Shown here in pieces: positions 1-5,633 of a stretch of DNA of 10,427 bases. The translations under genes and the position numbers were made by a program. Source of the DNA: Actinomycetota bacterium (GTDB lineage: Bacteria > Actinomycetota > Thermoleophilia > Solirubrobacterales > 70-9); assembly GCA_005884985.1 (NCBI GenBank), contig VAYK01000003.1, forward strand, positions 1 to 10,427. Reading direction: 5' to 3'. A model generated the notes under the pieces. The model was not told where the DNA came from. It saw only the letters and a program-made list of their open reading frames with translations, and did no database searches. Numbering within the stretch: position 1 is the stretch's first letter; every line of letters begins with the position of its first letter.

Positions 1-141
1 TGCCGAATCCGCGGCGGACCGACCGCAGCGGAGCGGGGGAACCACAGGGGCGGTGTCGAAAGCCGCCCCAGGGGCCAATCGGACGTACTCGTCCGTAGCG
101 CTGCTCTTTCGGCGCTAGCCCGACAGCTAACCCCGCAGGCC
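1..141 (+). promoter_or_regulatory. ydaO/yuaA-type cyclic di-AMP riboswitch (aptamer; 5' edge possibly cut)
   Basis: The aptamer is recognised by conserved blocks in the right order. These are a 5' GCCGAATCC block (2-10), GAGCGGGGGAACCA (31-44), a variable hairpin with a 7-bp stem (47-53 with 63-69), AGGGGCCAATCGG (70-82), and the hallmark 3' block with CCGACAGCTAACCCCG and AGGC (120-140). The 5' GCC (2-4) can pair with GGC (138-140) to close the outer helix, which may extend left of the window. Established knowledge: this class binds cyclic di-AMP, usually lowers expression when bound, and in actinobacteria often precedes secreted cell-wall hydrolase genes. That fits the secreted M23-like protein directly downstream. 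The recognition is by eye from remembered consensus, without a covariance-model search. Confidence 0.9.
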
Positions 142-161
142 GACGAAGGAGACGGGGTTTG
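129..161 (+). promoter_or_regulatory. Ribosome binding site and candidate riboswitch expression platform
   Basis: AAGGAG (146-151) lies 7 bases before the TTG start (159-161) and decides that start. AACCCCG (129-135), part of the aptamer's conserved 3' block, is perfectly complementary to CGGGGTT (153-159). That 7-bp stem would put the Shine-Dalgarno in its loop and pair the first base of the start codon. Aptamer folding and this stem cannot coexist fully, so control of translation initiation is plausible. The direction of control cannot be settled from sequence: this simple switch would predict exposure on ligand binding, opposite to the usual behaviour of the class. Confidence 0.55.
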
Positions 162-752
162 CTTGGCGCGCGCATCAAGGCTGGCATTACGGCGTTGTGG
201 GTTGCCGCGGCGTTCGTCGTGGCGGCGTCAGCATCCGCCGGCGCGTCGGACGGTGGAACCAGCACCCGATCCAAGGAGAGCAAGGGGTACGTCAATCCCT
301 TCAACCCCAGGCGCTGGTATGCGGGCAGGATCGACATGGGGGTCGACTACGTCCCCCATCGCCGCCACCGGGTCGTCGCGATCGGCGACGCAAAGATCAT
401 GGGCGCCTCGAGCCACAGCGGCTGGCCCGGCGGGCACTTCGTCTACTACAAGCTCTTGGACGGCGATCACGCCGGCAACTTCGTCTACGTCGCCGAGCAG
501 TTGAAGAGACTGGCGCCCAAGGGCACTCGAGTCCAAGCCGGTCAGCGGATCGCGACGGCCCTTCCTCGTTCCTCCGGGCTCGAGATCGGGTGGGCCAACC
601 GTCGGGGGGATCCGCGCGCCGCGCCGTGCTACAGCGAGGGCATGAAGACCCATTCGGGGAGGGAGATGGCTCGCTTCCTACGCAACCTGGGAGCCGAGGT
701 CGGGGATCGGCCCGGACGGGTTTCCGATCAACCCAGCGGAAAGCGGTGCTGA
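159..752 (+). CDS. Small secreted protein with degenerate M23 (LytM)-like domain
   Basis: A 197-residue protein. Residues about 5-28 form an Ala/Val-rich signal peptide after a short basic start, with likely cleavage near the ASASAG stretch (24-28), so it is probably exported. The single domain (about 44-180) follows the beta-sheet pattern of M23/LytM peptidases, but the usual HxxxD becomes D59xxxD63 (GRIDMGVDY). A Glu (E113, in YVAEQL) lies where the catalytic-His strand is expected, and the final HxH strand reads LEIGW with E142. The same D, D, E and E are kept in the C-terminal domain of the convergent neighbour. Zinc-dependent peptidase activity of the classical kind is therefore doubtful. 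A cell-wall binding, regulatory or altered catalytic role is inferred. The TTG start is chosen for its Shine-Dalgarno and signal peptide. The gene is preceded by a ydaO riboswitch, so it likely answers to cyclic di-AMP. Only 7 bases separate its stop from the stop of the opposing gene. Confidence 0.85.
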   Translation: MLGARIKAGITALWVAAAFVVAASASAGASDGGTSTRSKESKGYVNPFNPRRWYAGRIDMGVDYVPHRRHRVVAIGDAKIMGASSHSGWPGGHFVYYKLLDGDHAGNFVYVAEQLKRLAPKGTRVQAGQRIATALPRSSGLEIGWANRRGDPRAAPCYSEGMKTHSGREMARFLRNLGAEVGDRPGRVSDQPSGKRC

Positions 753-759
753 GCCTGAG

Positions 760-3339
760 CTAGTACCCGCCGCCGGTCCGCTTGTGCGAGTGCGCCCTGT
801 GCGCGTTCGTACCGGCTGGGAGCGAGAAGCGGGACGGCGACGTTGGGACCCTCGGATTCGGAATCCGACCGATGCGGCTGATGACTCGGGTCCACTGACC
901 CGGCTTGAGCAGTTGGGAGAACTGCCGGTTGAGCTTGGCGCCGCGCGCGACCCCGACGCTCGATAGGAACGACGCCATTCTGTGGCCCGAAGGCGTGGCC
1001 ATGCCCTCGTGGTAGATCGCGTGACTCAGCGGAGTTCCCGCCGCGTCGGCGAACCCGATCTCGATCGAAGAGCCGGGATAGAACGTCGCGATCTGCTGAC
1101 CCGCCAGCACCAGCTCACCGGGGTGTACTGTCGGCTTGAGTCCCTCGTAGACGTAGATGACCTGACCGGCCCGGGAGCCGTCGAGCAGACGATAGAGGAC
1201 GCCTTGCCCCGCGGGGCCGGCACCGCCATTGGGCCAGCCGGGAGCCGTCGTGGCCAGGATCCGCGCGTTGCCGATCGCCAGGATCGGACCGGTGCCGACG
1301 AAGTCGACGCCCTGGTCGATTCGCCCTCCGAGCGCGTCCGGGAAGGGGTTCTGGTACCCGGCGCCGGAGAGCGGGCTGAAGGCGATGTCGACGCCGGCCC
1401 CGCCGTCGGGCGCGGCCGAGCTAATCGGCCCGGGCAGATTCTCCTTCGAGAACACCTGGGCGGGTTGCATCACGCCCTGTAGCTTGAGGACCGTCTTGAT
1501 CAGCTCGACCGGGAGGCCGTTGATCCGGGCGATGGTCATCGCATTGCCTGCCTTGTGAGCGGAGGCGTTGCCCACCGAGAGATGCTTGGAGGCGCATTTG
1601 AGCGAGGTGACCGTGAGTCGGAAGCCATTGTCGGCGAGGTATTCCATCGTCGCCAGCACGCGGCGGTCGATCTGGCCGGTCGAGACGTCGTTGCGGCCGC
1701 ACCTATAGAGCGACAGGCGCGGATCGGCCAGCACCTTGCGCTCGACCGCGCTCTTCGGCATCAGCAGGTCCTGGGTGATATTGCTCGAGCCGGCGCTGCC
1801 GGTGAACGGGTCCTGGCCGGCGGCACGGTAGATCGCGGTGGCCTCGAGCAGCTTCCAGCCGTCGAGGATCGGCTTGGGGTCGATCTTCGGGGCGCCCTTC
1901 CCGACCGGCTGGATTGCGAAGTTCAGATGTGGGGCGAGTTTGGTGGTCTTTCCGATCCGCCCGAGCACGGTGCCGGCGTTGACTCGCGAGCCCTCACGCA
2001 GCGGGCGCAGCTCCATCGAGCCGCGGTTGAACGGCTGGCCGCCGTCGAGGTACGACTTGAACGTCGAGTAGCCCGGGAACCTCTTCGACAGCAGCTGGTC
2101 GAGCTGGCCGGTGATTCCGGCGCGGTCCACGTTGTGGCGGCGCTGCGGCAGCGCGTAGAGGCGTGGGCGGAGGTCCTCGCTGTTCACGGGGCCCTTCGCG
2201 GCGCTGCTCGCGGCCGAGGCTGCCGTCCGCGCCCTGTGTATGCCGTTCGCGGATCCGGCGCCGGCCGGCTTGCCGCGCGTGGCGGGCTGGGTCGGCGCCT
2301 TGTCGTTGCTAGTCGCGACGACCTTGCCGTTCTTGTTGGTCTTGGGGGTGACGAGCTTGAAGTCCGACGCGGAAAGCCGGTGCTGCTTGGGCACCGCGTA
2401 CGCCTTCGCTACGTGGTCCAGCTGCGCGTAGGTGAACCGATTGCCGTAGCCGTCCTGAAGGACGATGTACTGGCCGAGCTTCCTGTTGTGGCCGATCTTC
2501 TTGATCGTGCCGTCGTTGACGGCGACCACCGGCGCACCGTCGTGGGAGTAGATGTTTATCCCTCGGCGTGTAGGTGAGCTTGAGACGACGTCGGCGACGT
2601 TCCCCGACGCCCCCTTGCTCGGCTTGGCGCGCCTGGCCGCCTGGCGCTCGGAGAGGTCATCGGCGTAGCGGGCGTTGGCGGCGACCGGGAAGCGGTCACC
2701 CTGGGTCAGGCCGGTGAGTGAGCCGACCAGGCCAGCGGGAAGGTTGCCGTACTGGCGCGCGTAGAGCAGGACCTCGTCGACGTACCAGCTCGCGTGGTTG
2801 TACGCGAAGATCGCTTGCCGCAGGTCGTTGGCGCCGCCCGCCGCGTTCAGGTAGCGGGCCGCGGCGCAGATCGCATCGACCGGGTTGTAGGGATCCTTGC
2901 GTCCGTCGCCGTTTGCGTCCACTCCGTACGTCTTCCAGGTCGAGGGGATGAACTGCATCCAGCCAACCGCCCCCGCCGTGGAGACGTTGAGGTTGGTGCC
3001 GAAGGCAGTCTCGATCCGGTTGATTCCCGCCAGCACCTCCCAGGGGATTCCGTACTGGGTGCCGCAAGCCTGATAGATGGGGAGCAGGAACGGCGGGATC
3101 GTGAACTGGTCGATGAGGAAGCTCGGGACGCCGAGCGGTGCGGGCCCGAAGTTGGCGACCGTGAGGGTCGGGTTGGCCTTGGTGGGGACGCCGTTGGACT
3201 CGCGGGCCGCCTGCTGATGCGGCGTGCGCTGTCCATTTGAGCCGCTCGCCGTGCCGCCGTTGCCGTTTGCCCCGCGGCCGCCGGCGCCATGGCCGCCCGC
3301 CGGTGTAGCCGCCCGCTCCGCCGCCGGTGCCGCCGCCAC
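760..3339 (-). CDS. Multidomain lytic transglycosylase with degenerate M23-like domains (main part of a frame-disrupted gene)
   Basis: The open frame encodes 859 residues from a GTG at 3339, but that GTG is probably not the true start (see the N-terminal segment at 3292-3652). Domain 1 (about 75-200) is an SLT/MltB-like lytic transglycosylase, with catalytic Glu E110 in INRIETAFG, then GAVGWMQFIPSTW and DPYNPVDAI. It would cleave the glycan strands of peptidoglycan outside the cell. Domain 2 is an M23 fold split by a low-complexity insert: 256-310 and 447-500. Its metal ligands are replaced (R258 and N262 for HxxxD, N473 in HLNF), and YAH reads YAQ (Q306). Residues about 555-612 weakly resemble an M15-type motif (SAHKAGNAMT) lacking its Asp. 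Domain 4 (660-800) is homologous to the small secreted protein at 159-752 and keeps D675, D679, E732 and E760. The tail is basic. Only domain 1 looks catalytically intact; the others may bind wall or activate partners. If the frame is repaired the protein is about 963 residues. Confidence 0.85.
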   Translation of the reverse strand: MAAAPAAERAATPAGGHGAGGRGANGNGGTASGSNGQRTPHQQAARESNGVPTKANPTLTVANFGPAPLGVPSFLIDQFTIPPFLLPIYQACGTQYGIPWEVLAGINRIETAFGTNLNVSTAGAVGWMQFIPSTWKTYGVDANGDGRKDPYNPVDAICAAARYLNAAGGANDLRQAIFAYNHASWYVDEVLLYARQYGNLPAGLVGSLTGLTQGDRFPVAANARYADDLSERQAARRAKPSKGASGNVADVVSSSPTRRGINIYSHDGAPVVAVNDGTIKKIGHNRKLGQYIVLQDGYGNRFTYAQLDHVAKAYAVPKQHRLSASDFKLVTPKTNKNGKVVATSNDKAPTQPATRGKPAGAGSANGIHRARTAASAASSAAKGPVNSEDLRPRLYALPQRRHNVDRAGITGQLDQLLSKRFPGYSTFKSYLDGGQPFNRGSMELRPLREGSRVNAGTVLGRIGKTTKLAPHLNFAIQPVGKGAPKIDPKPILDGWKLLEATAIYRAAGQDPFTGSAGSSNITQDLLMPKSAVERKVLADPRLSLYRCGRNDVSTGQIDRRVLATMEYLADNGFRLTVTSLKCASKHLSVGNASAHKAGNAMTIARINGLPVELIKTVLKLQGVMQPAQVFSKENLPGPISSAAPDGGAGVDIAFSPLSGAGYQNPFPDALGGRIDQGVDFVGTGPILAIGNARILATTAPGWPNGGAGPAGQGVLYRLLDGSRAGQVIYVYEGLKPTVHPGELVLAGQQIATFYPGSSIEIGFADAAGTPLSHAIYHEGMATPSGHRMASFLSSVGVARGAKLNRQFSQLLKPGQWTRVISRIGRIPNPRVPTSPSRFSLPAGTNAHRAHSHKRTGGGY

Positions 3340-3652
3340 CTGTGCCGCCGCCGGGGGGCGGGGGCGCCGGGTCCGACTCGTTGTTGTCGAGCGGCCCGGA
3401 GCAGCCGGGATCGGCGGAGTCGATTAGGCCGTCGCCGTCGTCGTCCTTCCCGTTCGAGCAAGCGGGGCGGGAGGTGGCGGGAGGCGGGTTCTGTCCGCCC
3501 GTCGGATTGGTGCCGGGGTCAGTCGACGTGGTTGTGGTGGTTGTGGTGGTTGTGGTTGTTGTGGTTGTGCCGGAGTCGGCGTTGACGACGGCAGCCGTGA
3601 CAGCAGTCCCGAGGACTGCGAGCGCAAGCGCGAGTAGGAGCTTCCTTCGCAT
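3292..3652 (-). CDS. N-terminal secretion and linker segment of the lytic transglycosylase, in a different frame
   Basis: Starting at ATG 3652 this frame encodes a clear signal peptide (MRRK, then a Leu/Ala/Val core, likely cleavage after VVNA at residue 25). A run of 14 threonines follows (29-42), then a cysteine-flanked, Asp-rich loop (C65 to C84, containing DDDGDG) of calcium-binding type 3-repeat style, and a Pro then Gly-rich linker (96-119). After residue 119 the frame becomes Arg-rich and stops looking like protein. The frame of the transglycosylase ORF becomes Gly/Asn-rich at the same point. Dropping one base, for example one G of the minus-strand triplet at 3298-3296, joins them smoothly. 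The two pieces are therefore read as one gene split by an apparent +1 frame change. Whether it is a sequencing error, a real mutation or recoding is unknown. Confidence 0.75.
3527..3568 (-). repeat. Poly-threonine coding repeat (14 Thr codons)
   Basis: Forty-two bases of ACA, ACC and ACG codons (plus-strand tgt/ggt/cgt triplets) encode 14 consecutive threonines directly after the signal peptide. Thr-rich stretches just outside the membrane often serve as flexible, sometimes glycosylated, stalks in actinobacterial exported proteins. The near-repetitive DNA could vary in length by slippage. Confidence 0.8.
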
Positions 3653-3751
3653 GGTGTCTAGTCTCGGATCTCCCCGTCAGCCCGAGGGCCTCGTCCGGCC
3701 AGGTTCCGCAAATGCGGGTACGCCAAACACTGCCTGCTCAAGGCCGTGACT

Positions 3752-3780
3752 ACGCTACTTGTTCGGTAGGCGGTTTGCAA
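3752..3780 (-). promoter_or_regulatory. Candidate housekeeping promoter for the lytic transglycosylase gene
   Basis: On the minus strand TTGCAA (3780-3775) and TAGCGT (3757-3752) are separated by exactly 17 bases. This resembles a sigma-70-type -35/-10 pair with the actinobacterial TANNNT -10. Transcription would begin near 3745, giving a leader of about 90 bases before ATG 3652. I looked for a riboswitch in that leader and recognised none. A near-palindrome CCGCA-AA-TGCGG lies in it (3707-3718). Confidence 0.45.
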
Positions 3781-3943
3781 CGTCCAACCGGCCCTCACAA
3801 ACCGTATCCCAAACGGTCGATCCGGCCGCGGTACAGACTTACCCTCGCTCGAGTACTGAATCGGCACTCGAGCTGGTTCGCTTGAAGCGTTACGCTGGGC
3901 GCGAAATGGCGTGGCCGAGGGCGAGGATGAAGGAGGTTCTCCC
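3781..3943. other. Divergent intergenic region with inverted repeats
   Basis: No convincing gene is present between the lytic transglycosylase promoter and the phasin-like genes. It holds an 8-bp perfect inverted repeat, GCTCGAGT (3847-3854) and ACTCGAGC (3866-3873), with an 11-base spacer. There is also an interrupted palindrome AGCGT-T-ACGCT (3886-3896) that includes a possible -10 box TACGCT (3891-3896). The right arm of the larger repeat sits where a -35 would be expected for that box, so an operator at the phasin-gene promoter is plausible. Confidence 0.35.
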
Positions 3944-3946
3944 TTG
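3931..3946 (+). promoter_or_regulatory. Strong Shine-Dalgarno and TTG, out of frame with the gene behind it
   Basis: AGGAGG (3931-3936) is followed after 7 bases by TTG (3944-3946), a textbook initiation site. However, TTG here opens a frame that stops at 3968-3970 after eight codons. The conserved-looking phasin-like frame is one base off. A single extra base right after TTG would give M-D-P-L-F-N-Q and join site and gene. This suggests a one-base deletion, real or technical. Confidence 0.6.
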
Positions 3947-4020
3947 ACCCGCTTTTCAACCAGGCGCTGACCGCTGCCCTCGGCGCCGGCGAGCGCGCCG
4001 CCCACGCGCAGCGCACCGCG

Positions 4021-4233
4021 ATGGGAGCACTCAACATCCCGGCGGCCTCCGAGCTCGAGCGGCTGGAGCAACGCCTTCGCTCGCTGTCCAACAGACTCGA
4101 GTCGGTCGAGGATCGCCTCGATGACGCCAGGGACGAGGTGGCGGCTCTTCGGCGACGCCTGTCGGCGTCTAACCCGGGGTCGGATCCGGGCGCCGAGCGT
4201 GTTTCGGTCCCGGACCACGGCGAAAAAACGTAG
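4021..4233 (+). CDS. Phasin-like coiled-coil protein, 5' end unresolved
   Basis: From the first in-frame ATG the product is 70 residues, containing GALNIPAASELERLEQRL and then a heptad-rich helix (about 9-47). Established pattern: poly(3-hydroxyalkanoate) granule proteins of the PhaF/phasin type commonly carry an (L)xIP-S-x-x-E(V)ERL motif leading into such a coiled coil. The frame is open upstream to 3931 and encodes DPLFNQALTAALG then an Ala/Arg-rich helix, which looks like genuine phasin N-terminus. ATG 4021 has no Shine-Dalgarno. The true start is therefore probably near TTG 3944, with about 96 residues if one missing base is restored. The stop TAG shares its G with the GTG of the next gene, indicating translational coupling. 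Function by analogy: coats or positions polymer or lipid granules. This rests on a short motif and is uncertain. Confidence 0.65.
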   Translation: MGALNIPAASELERLEQRLRSLSNRLESVEDRLDDARDEVAALRRRLSASNPGSDPGAERVSVPDHGEKT

Positions 4234-4610
4234 TGCCGAAAGGATCCGGGACATCGGCCGAGGGGAGCGTCACCGAGGCGTTGCGCGCGGCGATCGAGCG
4301 CACCCTGGCGGTGGCCGGGAAGCCGGCCCGTGCGGGCTCGGCCGCGCTGCGCCCCGAGCGCGCCACCCAGCTGCTCGACGAGGTCGCGCGGCGTGGGCAG
4401 CAGGCCCGTGAGGAGCTCGGCAGACGGGGACAGGACGCCCGCCAGGGGTTGGCCCGTCGCGGCTCCGAAGCCGGCGCCGGGCTCGCGCGTCGGGGGCAGG
4501 AGGCCCGCGAGGAGCTGGCCGAGCGACTCGAAGCGCTGGAGCGCCGGCTCGCCCGTCTCGAGGACGCACTTCGGACCAAGCCGAAGCCTAAGCCTAAAGC
4601 TGAGGATTAG
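4233..4610 (+). CDS. Helical 11-residue-repeat protein with Lys-Pro tail (phasin-like)
   Basis: A 125-residue protein from a GTG overlapping the previous stop (TAGTG). Residues 14-50 form an Ala-rich helix. Residues 52-106 are five consecutive 11-residue units: ARRGQQAREEL, GRRGQDARQGL, ARRGSEAGAGL, ARRGQEAREEL and AERLEALERRL, then a partial ARLEDAL (107-113). The tail (115-122) alternates Lys and Pro, then ends AED. Eleven-residue periodicity is known from amphipathic helices that lie on lipid surfaces (synuclein, apolipoproteins, perilipins) and from hendecad coiled coils. Basic KP-rich tails occur in PhaF-type granule proteins that also bind DNA. I infer a granule- or membrane-surface protein working with the upstream coiled-coil protein. 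I do not recognise a named family. The stop directly abuts the next ATG. Confidence 0.75.
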   Translation: MPKGSGTSAEGSVTEALRAAIERTLAVAGKPARAGSAALRPERATQLLDEVARRGQQAREELGRRGQDARQGLARRGSEAGAGLARRGQEAREELAERLEALERRLARLEDALRTKPKPKPKAED

Positions 4611-5633
4611 ATGCCCGCCGGGCGCCGCGTGGTGATCACCGGGGTCGCCAGCCACTGGGGCGCCGAGCTGGCGCGCAGGCTCGAGCGCGATCCGTCGATC
4701 GACTACCTGGCCGGGATCGACACGGTGCCGCCGCAGGTCGAGCTCGAGCGGACCGACCTGATCGAGGCCGACATCCGCGGCCCGCTGCTATCCCGGCTGC
4801 TGCCCGGGATGGGGGCCGACACCGTGGTCCACTGCGGGATCCTCTGGTACCCGGAGCGCGACAAGCCGGCCCGGGTCCTCCACGACGTCAACGTGATCGG
4901 AACGCTTCAGCTGCTGGCGGCCTGCGAGCGCACCGAGACCCTGGAGCGTGTGGTGGTGCGGGGCTCGGCGGCGATCTACGGGTGCGAGGGACCGTCGCCG
5001 AGCTTCTTTACCGAGCAGATGGCCCGCAGGCTCCCGCTTCGCACTCGCTTCCAGCGCGACATATCCGAGCTCGAGGGCTACTTCGAGAACTTCGCCCGCC
5101 GCCACCCGCGACTCGTCTGCTGCATGCTTCGCTACCAGCCAGAGATCGGTCCCGACCTCGACATGCCGCTGGTCCGCTACCTGAATCTCCCCGTGGTCCC
5201 GACCCAGCTCGGGTTCGATCCTCGCCTGCAGCTCCTGCATGCCGACGACGCCACCGGCGCGCTCCAGGCGGCGACCGGCAACCCGGTCCGCGGGGCGGTC
5301 AACGTCGCCCCCTCCGGGTCGATCTCTCTGAGTCATATCCTGCGCCTCGCCCGGCGGCCGTCGTTGCCGATCCCGCATCCGCTGTTCGGCCCGGCGCTGG
5401 AGCGCCTTGGCCAGCGGCTCGGCGCGGGTCCGGTCTACGGTGACGGCGTGCGCCTGCTTCGGTTCGGGCGGGGCGTCGACAATCGGCGGCTGCGCACCGA
5501 GGTCGGCTATGAGCCCAGATTCGACGCCGTCGCGGCCGTTCGCGACTTTTCGACCAAGAGCCGCGGTCGCCGCGTCGTGCCCTCACTTCACCCGGGTGAG
5601 CTGGCCCGCAGGCTCGCGAGGGCCGGAGGGTGA
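4611..5633 (+). CDS. NAD-dependent epimerase/dehydratase-like extended SDR protein
   Basis: A 340-residue protein. The N-terminal Rossmann fold has the extended-SDR glycine motif TGVASHWG (10-17). An acidic D37 at the end of the second strand indicates NAD rather than NADP. The serine and YG strands are present (GSAAIYG, 118-124). The region that normally holds the catalytic YxxxK reads RTRFQRDISELEGY (144-157), so Tyr aligns with F147 and no Lys follows. Activity as a classical epimerase or dehydrogenase is therefore doubtful. I recall mycobacterial Rv0501 (labelled galE2) as a related protein next to acyltransferase Rv0502, the same order as here. The ATG follows the previous stop without a gap, with a weak GAGG nearby, and the end overlaps the acyltransferase start by GTGA. 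This indicates one operon. The substrate is unknown. Confidence 0.85.
   Translation: MPAGRRVVITGVASHWGAELARRLERDPSIDYLAGIDTVPPQVELERTDLIEADIRGPLLSRLLPGMGADTVVHCGILWYPERDKPARVLHDVNVIGTLQLLAACERTETLERVVVRGSAAIYGCEGPSPSFFTEQMARRLPLRTRFQRDISELEGYFENFARRHPRLVCCMLRYQPEIGPDLDMPLVRYLNLPVVPTQLGFDPRLQLLHADDATGALQAATGNPVRGAVNVAPSGSISLSHILRLARRPSLPIPHPLFGPALERLGQRLGAGPVYGDGVRLLRFGRGVDNRRLRTEVGYEPRFDAVAAVRDFSTKSRGRRVVPSLHPGELARRLARAGG

Noticed and set aside
1555..2577. 340-codon plus-strand open frame opposite the lytic transglycosylase
   Set aside because: It is antisense to a clearly recognised protein. Its composition (Arg, Val, Glu, Gly, repetitive) is what high-GC antisense frames produce, and it has no motif.
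3291..3366. Programmed +1 frameshifting in the transglycosylase gene
   Set aside because: No in-frame stop, slow codon or known stimulator is seen at the junction, and GC homopolymers make an indel error likelier.
3653..3780. Possible second ydaO riboswitch upstream of the lytic transglycosylase gene
   Set aside because: I read the minus-strand leader for the GACAGCTAACC and GCGGGGGA blocks and found neither.
3944..3970. Eight-codon upstream peptide as a regulatory leader of the phasin-like gene
   Set aside because: Possible, but the adjacent frame encodes a convincing phasin N-terminus with no start codon, so a missing base explains more. Kept as an alternative only.
3795..4655. 286-codon minus-strand frame over the phasin-like genes
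   Set aside because: Opposite two genes with clear coiled-coil and 11-residue repeats. Its own repeats are only the complement of those.
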